Notes: a model not told the origin generated them from the sequence alone. DNA of 64,000 bases from Streptosporangium saharense (GCF_014203715.1 NZ_JACHJP010000007.1:1-64000); one strand, 5' to 3'; positions 1 through 8,736 are shown, counted from the first letter of the stretch. Numbers and translations: made by a program.

Positions 1-302
1 TGAGATCAGAAGGGTAGAAAGGGTTGTCGTGTCATGTCTGGGGTCCTACCCGGCTGCAGGACGGCTTCACGATCAGCTCTCAAACACGCTGTCAGCACGG
101 TGAACCTGAGTTCAGGACCGGCACTCCTTCTGTCAGTCGGCTCCCCCTGTTTTCGCCCCGTTCCCCCTTCCTCCTCGCCGAGCGCCATGCCCAAATAGAG
201 ATCTTCGTTCCGACGAAACAACCACGGGCACCACAACCAGGAACCCCAGGTTGTCGATCACATTCGGACTGCCTTCCGGAAGATCGGGAAGGGGATCACA
301 CC
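1..302. other. Leading region without a supported gene
   Basis: No convincing gene is seen. Open frames exist on both strands, but they lack a ribosome site and actinomycete-like protein composition. The stretch probably holds the promoter of the ATP-binding protein that begins at 303. Confidence 0.5.
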
Positions 303-713
303 ATGAAGACACTGGGGATGCTCGGACAGGTCGTTCTCCCGGGGGAGGTCTCCTCCATCCCCCTCGCGCGACGCCATGTCCGCAACCTGCTGGTCTCCGT
401 CGGCCACACGGACAACGACGACGCCCTTCTTCTCGTCACCGAACTGGTCACCAACGCGGTGCGGCACTCCCGCTCAGGCCGTCCCGGCGAGCAGGTGACG
501 GTGTCCGTCGCCGTCCATGATGGAACGATCCATGTTGATGTGACCGACGCCGGATCAGCCGACCGCCAGCCCCGTCTCCGCTCGGGGATGAGCACCGACA
601 GCGGCGGCGGACGCGGCCTGTGGCTCCTCCAGGAGATCGCCTCAACCTGGGGGTGGCACGAGATCCCGGCGGGCCGAGTGGTCTGGTTCCGGCTGACGAA
701 GCCGACGGACTGA
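303..713 (+). CDS. RsbW-like ATP-binding protein (anti-sigma factor kinase family)
   Basis: A 136-residue HATPase_c domain of the GHKL fold, of the stand-alone type common in actinomycetes, where relatives bind and phosphorylate STAS antagonists or hold sigma factors. The N box is seen as LLLVTELVTNAVRHS (about residues 45-59), a GHKL D-x-G motif as VTDAGSA, and the glycine-rich lid as GGGRGLWLL near residue 105. The frame is open further upstream, but ATG 303 is preceded by AGGGGATCACACC, and the upstream translation looks non-coding. A small hypothetical gene follows after 23 bp, probably co-transcribed. The partner sigma factor or antagonist is unknown; a STAS protein lies 19 kb away. Confidence 0.88.
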   Translation: MKTLGMLGQVVLPGEVSSIPLARRHVRNLLVSVGHTDNDDALLLVTELVTNAVRHSRSGRPGEQVTVSVAVHDGTIHVDVTDAGSADRQPRLRSGMSTDSGGGRGLWLLQEIASTWGWHEIPAGRVVWFRLTKPTD

Positions 714-736
714 CGAAGTTGACGAAGGGTGAGCCG

Positions 737-1030
737 ATGACCCGGTGGGACTACCCACCCCGCTGCATAAGCCCCCATGTCGCCTCCCCACGTTCCCACT
801 GCGAAATCCTGACCTGGAACGCTCCAGCGGAGTGGGAGAAGGCCAGGACCGTCCGATGGACGTGCGACTGCGGGTCGGTCTTCTTCGAACTGTGCCAGGC
901 GGACGGTCTGCGCTTCATCCGCCGGACGAGACGTACGGCGGGCGGGCCGATGATCGAGGAGAGCGACCGCTGGCCAACCGTCGAGGCGGACGCCATGTGG
1001 AACGCCCTCCTGTTCGGCCTGATCCGATAA
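737..1030 (+). CDS. Hypothetical small protein, 97 aa
   Basis: Not recognised as a named family. The protein is rich in Trp, Arg and Cys. A C-D-C pair sits in RWTCDCGSVFFEL, with another Cys in the following helix, which could suggest metal binding, though no complete four-ligand site is evident. ATG 737 has a GAAGGGTGAGCCG leader. It starts 23 bp after the RsbW-like gene on the same strand, so the two probably form an operon; small partners of this kind often follow such ATP-binding proteins in actinomycetes. It ends 12 bp before the convergent operon that finishes at 1043. Confidence 0.6.
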   Translation: MTRWDYPPRCISPHVASPRSHCEILTWNAPAEWEKARTVRWTCDCGSVFFELCQADGLRFIRRTRRTAGGPMIEESDRWPTVEADAMWNALLFGLIR

Positions 1031-1042
1031 CGCCCGTGAAGC

Positions 1043-2212
1043 TCACTCCAGTGCCTCAAGGCTGGCCAGACGGTCGTGCAGGCGCTCACGGCGGGCGTGG
1101 TCACGCAGTTGGGCGAAGCTCGGCGGGGTGACCTCAAGCTGGGCGGCCACGCCGTCGATCCGCTCGGCGAGGTCTGCCCGGGTCCGCACTTCGCGCAGAC
1201 GCGTCATGCTGAGAGCCCTCTCCGAGGTGGCACGACCACGCAGTTCGGCATCGTCGCACCAGAGCTGGATGAAGTGGTGCTTGCGCAGTTGGAAGGAGCC
1301 GAGGCGGCTCAACGGCAGCTTGGGAGGCCCGCTGAAGGCGGTGGGCCTCAAAGTGACCCGCCAGACCCCGTTCGGCAGTTGCCGAGGCTGACCGGGGCCG
1401 AGCTGACTTGAGGCAAGCCAGGCTGTCCACAGGTCACGGGGGTTCTCGCGCCGTTCCGCTTCGATCTTCATGTGGATCGCCGGGACATCACGGCAGACGG
1501 CCTCAAGGAAGGGATCACGCCCGGTGACGGCGGCGGTGTAGGCGAGCAGGGAACGGTTGTCGGTCTCTATCAGATAGGCGGGCATGTAGGCGTCCTGCGC
1601 CGCGATCCCCCTGATCTCCCTCAGCTGACCGGGCAGGTTGTACTCGGTCCTGTCGGATCGGGCGGCGAGATCGTTGATCATCTGCGGCTGGAACGCCACT
1701 GGCGTGAACAGCGAGAGGAACCGCGTGCGGTCGGTCAGCAGCTCGTCGGGAACCTCAGGGCTGGGCAGCACGCCGGGGGACGTCTGGTAGTGGCCGCGCG
1801 GCAGCGGTCTGCCGGTGAAGCGTTCGATCAGCAGTTTCTGCCTGCTCTCCTTCGGCTCGTACCGCACCCCCGCCCGTACGGATCTCAGGCCCAGGTCGGT
1901 CATCCTGACCCTGCCGCGCTCAACCGTGAGATGCCCGATCACGCTGAGGAAGGCGAGACAGCGATCCACCAGCGGGGGTTCGAGGCCGAAGAAGCGGATC
2001 AGCTCGTCACGGTCGTCGACGCCCCCTTCCACGACGGCACGGACCAGGAAGCGGTCGATGACCTCGTACGCCTGTTCCTCATAGACGTTCGCGGTGATCT
2101 CGACCTGCCAGAAGGGCCACAGGACGGGAAAGAGCCGGACGGGTCTGACCCCGGGAAGGGCGACGGCGTGCTCCACCGCACGGCGGGCGGGATAGATGAC
2201 GGGCGCCATCAC
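1043..2212 (-). CDS. Hypothetical third gene of nuclease-helicase operon, possible winged helix
   Basis: A 389-residue soluble protein of no family I can name. Residues about 45-115 read like a helix-turn-helix or winged helix: FLVRAVVEGG, then DRDELIRFFGLEPPLVDRCL and VIGHLTVERGRVRMTDLGL, as in DNA-binding domains that end in a beta wing. The middle is alpha/beta without a catalytic motif I recognise. The C-terminal 60 residues are helical and charged (RLREVRTRADLAERIDGVA). The start overlaps the helicase stop as GTGATG (GTG 2212 or ATG 2209), so translation is coupled. Context implies a nucleic-acid or target-recognition subunit of the operon; that role is inference. Confidence 0.75.
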   Translation of the reverse strand: MMAPVIYPARRAVEHAVALPGVRPVRLFPVLWPFWQVEITANVYEEQAYEVIDRFLVRAVVEGGVDDRDELIRFFGLEPPLVDRCLAFLSVIGHLTVERGRVRMTDLGLRSVRAGVRYEPKESRQKLLIERFTGRPLPRGHYQTSPGVLPSPEVPDELLTDRTRFLSLFTPVAFQPQMINDLAARSDRTEYNLPGQLREIRGIAAQDAYMPAYLIETDNRSLLAYTAAVTGRDPFLEAVCRDVPAIHMKIEAERRENPRDLWTAWLASSQLGPGQPRQLPNGVWRVTLRPTAFSGPPKLPLSRLGSFQLRKHHFIQLWCDDAELRGRATSERALSMTRLREVRTRADLAERIDGVAAQLEVTPPSFAQLRDHARRERLHDRLASLEALE

Positions 2213-5163
2213 ACCTCCCCGTCATCGAGCCGGCCGAGACGCTCAGCGACCTCGGCGGAGGGGCGCAGATCGCCGACACGGCGCAGATGGTCAAGCATTT
2301 GACGCATGAGCCGCCGGAAGCCCTCGTCCCTGGCCGCCGAGAGGGTCGCGACGTCTCCCACCAGTACCAACTGCCTCTTGGCCCGGGAGACCGCGACGTT
2401 CAGCCTCCTCAGCTCCTTGAGGAAGCCCACGTCGCCATGCGTGTTGCTGCGGGTGAAGGCGTAGACGATGAGATCGCGTTCGCCTCCCTGGAAGGAGTCG
2501 ACCGTGCCGACGTTGTCGGCCACCTCGGTGCTGTCGCCGAGGGTGCGAGCCAGCCCCGCGCGGATGCGTTCCGCCTGGGCACGGTAGGGAACGATCACCG
2601 CCCAGTCCTGGTAGTACCGGGTGTATTCAGTGACGAGCCGTACGACAAGGTCGGCCTCCAGCGCGTTGACATAGCCGCGCCGGTTACCGTCCGACCCACG
2701 GCCATCAGGTTCCTCGCATCGCTCGTCCACCGGTCTGTCGGAGGTGTCGACCATGGCGAACGGGCTGGTGAAGACAGGGTCGCCCGTCCATCCGGGATGG
2801 TCGGTGCGCAGCACTCCGTCGTAGAAGGCGGCGGAGACGAACTCCCCGATCTCCCTGGGCATACGGCGCTGCATGGTCAGCATCACCCGATGCTCCGGCG
2901 GGACCTCCCCGTAGAGCCTCTCGAACGCACTGCGGCTGAGCAGTTCACCGACCTCACGCGCGGCGGCGGGCGGCAGCGTACCCTCCCTGGCCAGGCCGTC
3001 GCCCCACGCGCGGACCTCCTCGTCGAGATAGGGCGGCAGTTGCTGGTGGTCGCCCACCAGGACGGTCCTCCTGCCCCGTACCAGCGGGACGAGCAGGTTG
3101 GGGGTGGAGATCTGTCCCGCCTCATCGACGATGACCAGGTCGAACTCCAGATCGGCGAGAAGTTTGGCGGTCGCGGTTCCGATGCAGGTGGCGGCCACCA
3201 CGTCGGCGTAGCGGACGAGCTCTCGCTGCAGGTCCAGTTCGACGTCGCCGATCCCGGAGCGCCACTCGGCCAGGATGCCCGCCCGAGCGCGAAACAGCGC
3301 CAGGGTCCGTGCCAGCCGGTCGTACACCGCGGGGTCCGTCAACTGCTCCCGGTCCGTCATCGGCTCGTACGGCGACGGCACGACGGTCTCGATCATCGTC
3401 CGTATCATCCGCACGGCGCCGGACGCGTCAGCCGTCGCCTTCTCGCAACGCCGCCGGGCGGCGTCTCTCACGGCGAGCACGCGGGACGCCTCCGGATGGG
3501 CGCCGCACTCCCTCTCCGCCTCGGCACGTTCGGCGTCGAGAGCCGTTTCAGCCTGTGCCAGTTCCTCACGGACCGAGGCGAGCTCCCGCAGGACCACCTC
3601 CAACCTGCCCTGCCACACGCCGGCCAGCCACCGGTGGAGGAATGCGAGGATCCCCGAGTTCGACCGGTCCCGGGCGGCCGTGTGTCTCCGTTCCCATCCC
3701 CGTGCCCGGGCGGTCAGCCGTTCCACGGTGGCGTGTGCCGAGGTCATCCGGCTTCCCGCGGCGGTGATCCGCTCTGCCAGGGCGGGAGCCAGTCTCCGGA
3801 CGACCTCGTCGAAGGCGACCGTGTGACCGTGCTCCTCACGCTCGGCCGTACGGATCTCGGTCAGGGCGTCCCCGAGATGGGCCAGCCAGCGACCGGCCAC
3901 GTCCTCCTTGTCCCCGAACACGGCCAGGCGCGAGGCCGTACCCTCCGTGGCGGCCAGGATCCGCTCCCGCATGGCGAGAAAGTGCTTCTCCACCATGAGG
4001 CCGCGTGCGCGGCCGGTGACGGTGTCCTCGTTGCCGACCCTGACCACGAAGAGGTCCTCGGGAAGCTGTTCGAGAACGTTGTCGACAGCCCGGTTGGTGT
4101 GTGAGGTGACGAGCACGCGTTCCTGACGCGCGGTGCACGCCACCGCGATCTCAGTGATCGTCCGTGTCTTTCCCGTGCCCGGCGGCCCCAGGATGAGCAG
4201 CAGGTCGGGTACGGCGAGCGCCCGCTGGAAGGCCGAGAGCTGACTGTCCGGGTCGAGAGCACCTCTGGGCCGGTGACCCGGATCGGTCCTGTACGGCGTG
4301 AGCCTGCGGTCGACGAGTTGGGTGAGTAGCCCGGGATTGACCGCTCCGGTTCGCCGCAGGGTCTCCACGGCGTCCGACTGCGCCCGGAACACGCGATCGC
4401 TTGAGGCGACCATGAAGGATCCCTGGGCGGGGATGCGTCCGTAGTCGACCGCCGTTTCGAAACGGACGACCACTTCCGTTCCATTGATCCTTCTCACCCT
4501 GCCCCGCAGGTCGGGCTGGTCCGCGAGGTAGACCATGGATCCGACCGTCAGTGGTGCGGGGCGGAGCAGGCGGAAGGCGTAGACACCTCGGGCGGAGTAC
4601 CGCTCCTCGCGGGTGCTCTCCTTTCTCCGGTAGTGGATGGGAGGCGCGTCTTGCTGGCGGGCGTCCTCGATGTCCCGTCCCGCGTCGATGACCCGCGTCA
4701 TCAGATCCAGGTAGGCGTCGTGATGCGGCGGCAGCAGCGGTCGCCGTTCCTCGGTACGGTTCACGTTCTGCCAGGCGTGCCGCAGCAGCGGCCAGTGCGC
4801 CGACATCCTTCCCGGAGGGATGTCACGCAGTTGGTGGAAGCCAAACCAACCCGACGCGGACTGCAGCAGCAGGGCACCGCGCAGCAGCCGTTCCTCGTCC
4901 CTGAAACCACGAAGGGAGGCGCTCCCAAGACGGTAGGCGTCTCCCCGCTGCGTCACGAAGAGCCAGGCGACGTGCGTGTCGGTGTAGACGACAAGGCGGC
5001 CCGGATCGTCCTCGATCCGGGCGGGCAGCGCGCCCGCCCAGGCCAGCCGTCCCATCTCCTCGATGAGCCGGAGGGGATTCGTGTGCGGCGCCAGCCGGGC
5101 GTACACCTTCTCCGACGGGACCACCGCCACAGGACCGGGCAGGAACACCGGCACCGACGTCAT
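2209..5163 (-). CDS. SF1B (Upf1/DNA2/NAM7-type) helicase
   Basis: A 984-residue ATP-dependent helicase. An N-terminal region of about 300 residues includes a small beta-rich stretch (about 205-255) resembling the OB or SH3-like part of Upf1-type enzymes. Walker A is GPPGTGKT at residues 326-333. Motif Ia follows as VTSHTNRAVDNVL. A long helical insertion (about 430-610, rich in Arg, Glu and Ala) fits the 1B stalk. Motif II is VIVDEAGQ near 678, motif III GDHQQLPP near 700, motif V VDSFQGGERD near 895 and motif VI NVAVSRAKRQLVLVGD near 920. All expected catalytic motifs are present, so it should be active. It overlaps both neighbours (ATGA at 5160-5163, GTGA at 2209-2212). COG1112-type helicases also occur in the Mokosh defence family. 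Confidence 0.92.
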   Translation of the reverse strand: MTSVPVFLPGPVAVVPSEKVYARLAPHTNPLRLIEEMGRLAWAGALPARIEDDPGRLVVYTDTHVAWLFVTQRGDAYRLGSASLRGFRDEERLLRGALLLQSASGWFGFHQLRDIPPGRMSAHWPLLRHAWQNVNRTEERRPLLPPHHDAYLDLMTRVIDAGRDIEDARQQDAPPIHYRRKESTREERYSARGVYAFRLLRPAPLTVGSMVYLADQPDLRGRVRRINGTEVVVRFETAVDYGRIPAQGSFMVASSDRVFRAQSDAVETLRRTGAVNPGLLTQLVDRRLTPYRTDPGHRPRGALDPDSQLSAFQRALAVPDLLLILGPPGTGKTRTITEIAVACTARQERVLVTSHTNRAVDNVLEQLPEDLFVVRVGNEDTVTGRARGLMVEKHFLAMRERILAATEGTASRLAVFGDKEDVAGRWLAHLGDALTEIRTAEREEHGHTVAFDEVVRRLAPALAERITAAGSRMTSAHATVERLTARARGWERRHTAARDRSNSGILAFLHRWLAGVWQGRLEVVLRELASVREELAQAETALDAERAEAERECGAHPEASRVLAVRDAARRRCEKATADASGAVRMIRTMIETVVPSPYEPMTDREQLTDPAVYDRLARTLALFRARAGILAEWRSGIGDVELDLQRELVRYADVVAATCIGTATAKLLADLEFDLVIVDEAGQISTPNLLVPLVRGRRTVLVGDHQQLPPYLDEEVRAWGDGLAREGTLPPAAAREVGELLSRSAFERLYGEVPPEHRVMLTMQRRMPREIGEFVSAAFYDGVLRTDHPGWTGDPVFTSPFAMVDTSDRPVDERCEEPDGRGSDGNRRGYVNALEADLVVRLVTEYTRYYQDWAVIVPYRAQAERIRAGLARTLGDSTEVADNVGTVDSFQGGERDLIVYAFTRSNTHGDVGFLKELRRLNVAVSRAKRQLVLVGDVATLSAARDEGFRRLMRQMLDHLRRVGDLRPSAEVAERLGRLDDGEV

Positions 5164-6584
5164 GAAACCCCTCCCCGAGAGAGTTCCCGCCGTCCCCGCG
5201 AGAGCGCCGCCGCGAAGGCGGCCATCCCTCGGGGACGACGCCGTGGGTCGAGGGCGAGGGCGTATGACAGCAGGTCGTCCACGGCGGGGGGAAATCCCTC
5301 CACGGTGGCCCGCACGGGAAGGGACGCGCCAGGAACGGGCGGATGTCCGGTCAGGGTGTGGTGGACAAGGGCCGCGAGCTGGTAGAGGTCGGTGTGCGCA
5401 CCGGGAGGCGGTGTGTGCGGGCCGAGACGTTCCTGTTCGGGCGCGCGGTATCCATCGCTTCCCTCCCTCGGCCGGGGCGGCAATGCCGCCAGTCCGGCGT
5501 CCCGAAGCACCGGGTCGCGGCTCCGGCCGGTCATGACGATCGCGTCCGGGCTCAGGGCGCGGTGGCTGTGGCCAAGCCGGTGGAGTTCGCCCAGCGACTC
5601 CGACAGTCGTACCGCGGCTGCCAGAACGGCCGCGGCCGTGAGGCGGTCGAGTGGCCCCGGCCCCGGGCCGAACACCTCGCGCCAGACCGGCCCTGAAGGC
5701 AGCGTCGAGGCGACGGTGACGGCCTTCGCGCCCATGTGAACGCCGAGCGGTCGAGGAAGGCGACGCGCCCCGGCGATGTCCGAGAGCAGGGTGGCCTGGC
5801 CGACCAGGGCCCGGCGGGCATCGGTCGCGGCGGAGGTGTCACGCAGGGCGGCGACGTGGCGCAGCCGTACGCGGGCGGGAGAGGGTTCCACGCGATCGGC
5901 CGTCGCCTCCCGCCACACCCATGACCGGTCGGAGCTGAAGACCTCGACGACGTCGTCGTGGAGGAGATAGCAGTCGGCCCCAAAACACGCTTCCTCTCCC
6001 CCACGCCAGGCGAGGTCCGAGGACGTGGAGATCGTGAGCGGTATGACGGGTGGGTCGGCGGTCTCAACGTGCCGGTAGGGCTCGTAGTAGGCGCGTCTGA
6101 CAGCAGCGGCCTCGGGCAGGCCGAGGCGACGACGTAGCCCCGTCTCGTCCCACAGCTCGATCTCGACGCCGGTCTCAGCATGCTTCCGCTTGCTCCAGTC
6201 CTGCCACCACCGGGTCGTTGGGGGATCCATGCTGCACGGCACGCACAACACCCATTTGGTGATGACGTGACCTTCCTGCCCGGCATACTTCCAGGCCGAT
6301 TCGAAGGACTCGCGCACCTGCTTCTTCTGGGACTCCCCGAACCCCTTGACGAAATACTTGGCCTGCCAGATCACCACGCTGCCGTTCAGGTCCCCCACCA
6401 GCACATCGATGCCCCAGTCGCCGGGGTTGGCATGGACCAGGATCGCCTGGTGGCCGGTGACGGCGGAGACGAGTTGGCCGAGCATCTGCTCGAAGTCCTC
6501 CCGCGCCCCCGCCTCCCCCGCCCGCTGGTGATGCGCAAGAAAGTTGATGGGCGGCTCACCGATCCCGAATCCGGAATCCATCAC
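5160..6584 (-). CDS. PD-(D/E)XK (Mrr-like) nuclease fused to a pseudokinase domain
   Basis: A 474-residue two-domain protein. Residues about 25-165 look like a restriction-endonuclease fold: a helix with E29 (REDFEQMLGQLV), then GDWGIDVLVG with D60, and VIWQAKYF with Q74 and K76, giving D-x13-QxK as in Mrr-type enzymes. Residues about 235-460 follow a protein kinase layout but are degenerate: the HRD loop is HRALSPDAIV (341-350, Asp and Asn replaced by Ala), DFG is DAG (362-364), while APE (381-383) and D399 of DLYQLAAL remain. No Gly loop is visible. It is therefore probably a pseudokinase used for sensing or scaffolding. GTG 6584 has GATGGG eight bases upstream; ATG 6581 is the alternative. 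First gene of the operon. Confidence 0.85.
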   Translation of the reverse strand: MMDSGFGIGEPPINFLAHHQRAGEAGAREDFEQMLGQLVSAVTGHQAILVHANPGDWGIDVLVGDLNGSVVIWQAKYFVKGFGESQKKQVRESFESAWKYAGQEGHVITKWVLCVPCSMDPPTTRWWQDWSKRKHAETGVEIELWDETGLRRRLGLPEAAAVRRAYYEPYRHVETADPPVIPLTISTSSDLAWRGGEEACFGADCYLLHDDVVEVFSSDRSWVWREATADRVEPSPARVRLRHVAALRDTSAATDARRALVGQATLLSDIAGARRLPRPLGVHMGAKAVTVASTLPSGPVWREVFGPGPGPLDRLTAAAVLAAAVRLSESLGELHRLGHSHRALSPDAIVMTGRSRDPVLRDAGLAALPPRPREGSDGYRAPEQERLGPHTPPPGAHTDLYQLAALVHHTLTGHPPVPGASLPVRATVEGFPPAVDDLLSYALALDPRRRPRGMAAFAAALSRGRRELSRGGVS

Positions 6585-7149
6585 ACCAAAAACCCATCTT
6601 TTATCCCACCCGAAATTCCCTTCACCGGCCTCCCGTCACACCGCGTACATCCTTTTCGCACCACTGAACCGCTCTATCTCATGGTTCAGCACCTGATAAT
6701 GCCATCAAGCAGACACATCCAAAATTCACCAGACCAAATTGCCCCACCATCACGTCAGCGCGTGATCAAAAACCTCAGGGGTGAACACCCCTTTCGGCCC
6801 GACAGCACCAGGAAACAGACAGCGACCGATGTCACCCCTGACGGCCGTTCGAGTGCCGGGTGACGGCAACCTGACGCCAGACAGGGGAGTCGAGGAGACA
6901 CCGTCGGCCCGAACACTGCCTCTCCACACACGGAGCGGCCCATAAAGGCGAAAAATCTCCATAAATCACGAAAAAGCCTGACACGACGGACAGGGTTTCT
7001 CTCACCATGGAATCCTTAATGACGTCTGCCTTTCGTCGCATTAGAGTCGCCTCAATCCCTGTTCCTCGATCCGGTCGGTCCTGCGGCACCGGTGGAGGTT
7101 CGCCGACCGTGGACGACAGACGGCTCAGGTTTGGAAAGGACTTCCGACC
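6585..7149. other. Divergent intergenic region, lower GC, promoter-bearing
   Basis: About 565 bp between the nuclease-helicase operon and the rightward gene at 7150. The half next to 6585 is clearly richer in A and T than the coding DNA. No protein-like frame with a ribosome site was found. It must contain the promoter of the minus-strand operon and probably that of the 7150 gene. An inverted repeat at 6777-6792 is listed separately. Confidence 0.6.
6777..6792. promoter_or_regulatory. Inverted repeat, candidate operator
   Basis: AGGGGTG and CACCCCT form perfect 7-bp arms around a central AA. The spacing is too short for a hairpin terminator and suits a dimeric DNA-binding protein. It lies about 190 bp upstream of the nuclease-pseudokinase start. 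The binding protein is unknown; the putative winged-helix protein of the operon is one possibility. Confidence 0.45.
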
Positions 7150-7773
7150 GTGGCGGACGGCACCGAATCCAAGAACGACGAATCCAAGGGCCAGGCGGCC
7201 GCGGACGGCGGGAACGCCAGCCATAAGACGGCCGTCACGGCGGCGTTGATCGGCGCGGGCGGAACGATCGTCGCCGCGGCCATCGGGGTCGCGACGGTGC
7301 TGCTCGGGCCGCAGTCCGGTGGGGGCGGAGTGACCAGCCCCTCCGCGCAGAGCCCTTCCGCGAGCGGGAGCCCGATCTCCTCGGTGGCGCCGTCCGCGAT
7401 CCCGAAGGACCAGACCGCGCAGTACCAGGGCACCCGGATGTTGACCGGGAGCGGTCTCGATCTGGACCACACCCCTCCGGATCCCAGCTGGGAGGACCTG
7501 CTGTACGAGAAGCGGCCCGGCCGCGGGATCATGGTCGGCCCGGCTCTCGTCTCCGCCTCGTGGTCGACACCGAAGGCGCCCTCCCGGGCCCAGTGCGAGG
7601 AGGCCCTGAAGACGGGCTTGCCCGCCGGACACGTCTTCGGTCACGCGGCTCCGGGGACGGCCTTCTGCATGTGGACGAACGTCGACAACGTGGCCTTCGT
7701 GAGGATCGCGCAGCAGGCGGGAGAGGAAGGGGTCCCGGTCGACATCATCGTGTGGGGGAAACAGCCCGCCTGA
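7150..7773 (+). CDS. Hypothetical membrane-anchored protein, 207 aa
   Basis: Family not recognised. A short charged N terminus is followed by one hydrophobic segment of about 23 residues (TAALIGAGGTIVAAAIGVATVL, near 28-50), then a Ser/Pro/Gly-rich linker (about 54-85) and an extracytoplasmic globular region with two Cys (QCEEAL and AFCMWT) that may form a disulfide. The end resembles small actinomycete proteins that close with a conserved beta hairpin (VDIIVWGKQ). GTG 7150 has GGAAAGGA upstream. It is monocistronic between two divergent or distant units, and nothing in the sequence ties it to the adjacent defence-like operon. Confidence 0.75.
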   Translation: MADGTESKNDESKGQAAADGGNASHKTAVTAALIGAGGTIVAAAIGVATVLLGPQSGGGGVTSPSAQSPSASGSPISSVAPSAIPKDQTAQYQGTRMLTGSGLDLDHTPPDPSWEDLLYEKRPGRGIMVGPALVSASWSTPKAPSRAQCEEALKTGLPAGHVFGHAAPGTAFCMWTNVDNVAFVRIAQQAGEEGVPVDIIVWGKQPA

Positions 7774-7968
7774 GGACGACGCGACGCCTCGGGGGAGGCT
7801 CGCCGTACCAGCGCACCGGAAGGCATCTCCACCGCCACGAAACCACCCGGTATTGGTGAAGATTTGGACAAAAAGTTCTTTCGTTGCAATCTTCTCCATT
7901 GACCGGCAAACCACAGCGAACCATACTTCCCGTCATGGAGGCACAGAAATCCACAGAAGCGGGCACGC

Positions 7969-8736
7969 ATGTTGCCCGCTGAGCGGCACTCGCGGATCGG
8001 GGAGGCGCTGCGGGCCTCCCGCGTCGTCAGCACGGAGGAGTTGGCGCGCGAGCTCGGGGTGTCCGTGGAGACGATCCGCCGTGACCTTGTCCTGCTGGAG
8101 CGTCAGGGGAGGCTGACGCGGGTGCACGGCGGCGCGACGGTCGCGTCTGCGCGCTCCTCGGGGGAGGAGGCGCCCTTCACCGAGCGGACCGGGACCGCCG
8201 CCGAGGCCAAGCGGCACATCGGCCGGGCCGCCGCGGCGCTCGTACGGCCCGGCCAGACGATCGTGATCGACGTGGGGACCACCGCCGTCGAGGTCGCCCG
8301 TGCCCTGCCGCTCGACTTCGCCGGAACCGTGGCCACGTGTTCCCTCCTGGTCGCCGCCGAGCTCTCCGAACGTCCCGGCGTCGAGCTCCTCGTCTCCGGG
8401 GGCAGGCTCAGGAGCGGCGACCTCGCGCTGTCGAACTCGCTGACGCAGGCCTTCTTCGCCGACCTGAACCCGGACGTCGCCTTCCTCGGCTCGGGGGGTG
8501 TGGACGCCGGTGCCGGGCTGACCGACTACTACCTGGACGAGATCGCCGTACGCCGGACGATCCACGGCAACGCCGCCCGCTCCTACGTACTGGCCGATTC
8601 GAGCAAGTTCGGCAGGATCGCCCGTCACCGCGTCGCGGGAATCGATGAGTTCGCCGGACTTGTCACGGAGACCGAACCACCACCGAGCATCCGAGACGCC
8701 GTCACCCGCGGAGGCGGGGTGATTGTCCTTCCTTGA
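7969..8736 (+). CDS. DeoR/GlpR-family transcriptional regulator
   Basis: A 255-residue regulator. The N-terminal winged helix (about 6-61) carries the DeoR signature (STEELARELGVSVETIRRDL, then GRLTRVHGGA). The C-terminal DeoRC sugar-phosphate sensor domain runs about 76-235 with a typical IDVGTTAVEVARAL segment and GSGGVDAGAGLTDY. DeoR proteins of this type repress sugar or polyol operons and release DNA on binding a phosphorylated intermediate. It sits 248 bp upstream of a permease, FGGY kinase and GlpA-like operon, which it most likely controls with a phosphorylated polyol as inducer (inference). ATG 7969 is the first plausible start; the leader lacks a strong ribosome site. Confidence 0.92.
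   Translation: MLPAERHSRIGEALRASRVVSTEELARELGVSVETIRRDLVLLERQGRLTRVHGGATVASARSSGEEAPFTERTGTAAEAKRHIGRAAAALVRPGQTIVIDVGTTAVEVARALPLDFAGTVATCSLLVAAELSERPGVELLVSGGRLRSGDLALSNSLTQAFFADLNPDVAFLGSGGVDAGAGLTDYYLDEIAVRRTIHGNAARSYVLADSSKFGRIARHRVAGIDEFAGLVTETEPPPSIRDAVTRGGGVIVLP

Noticed and set aside
24-302. N-terminal extension of the RsbW-like protein
   Set aside because: The extra 93 residues look non-coding and the ATG at 303 has a good ribosome site and matches the family start.
1043-6584. Calling the nuclease-helicase operon Mokosh
   Set aside because: The helicase type and kinase idea match, but no PLD HxKxxxxD motif was found and the nuclease and kinase are fused in a separate protein from the helicase.
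1043-6584. Calling the operon a BREX or Pgl system
   Set aside because: No PglZ, methyltransferase or BrxC-like gene is present; only the nuclease-kinase pairing recalls PglW.
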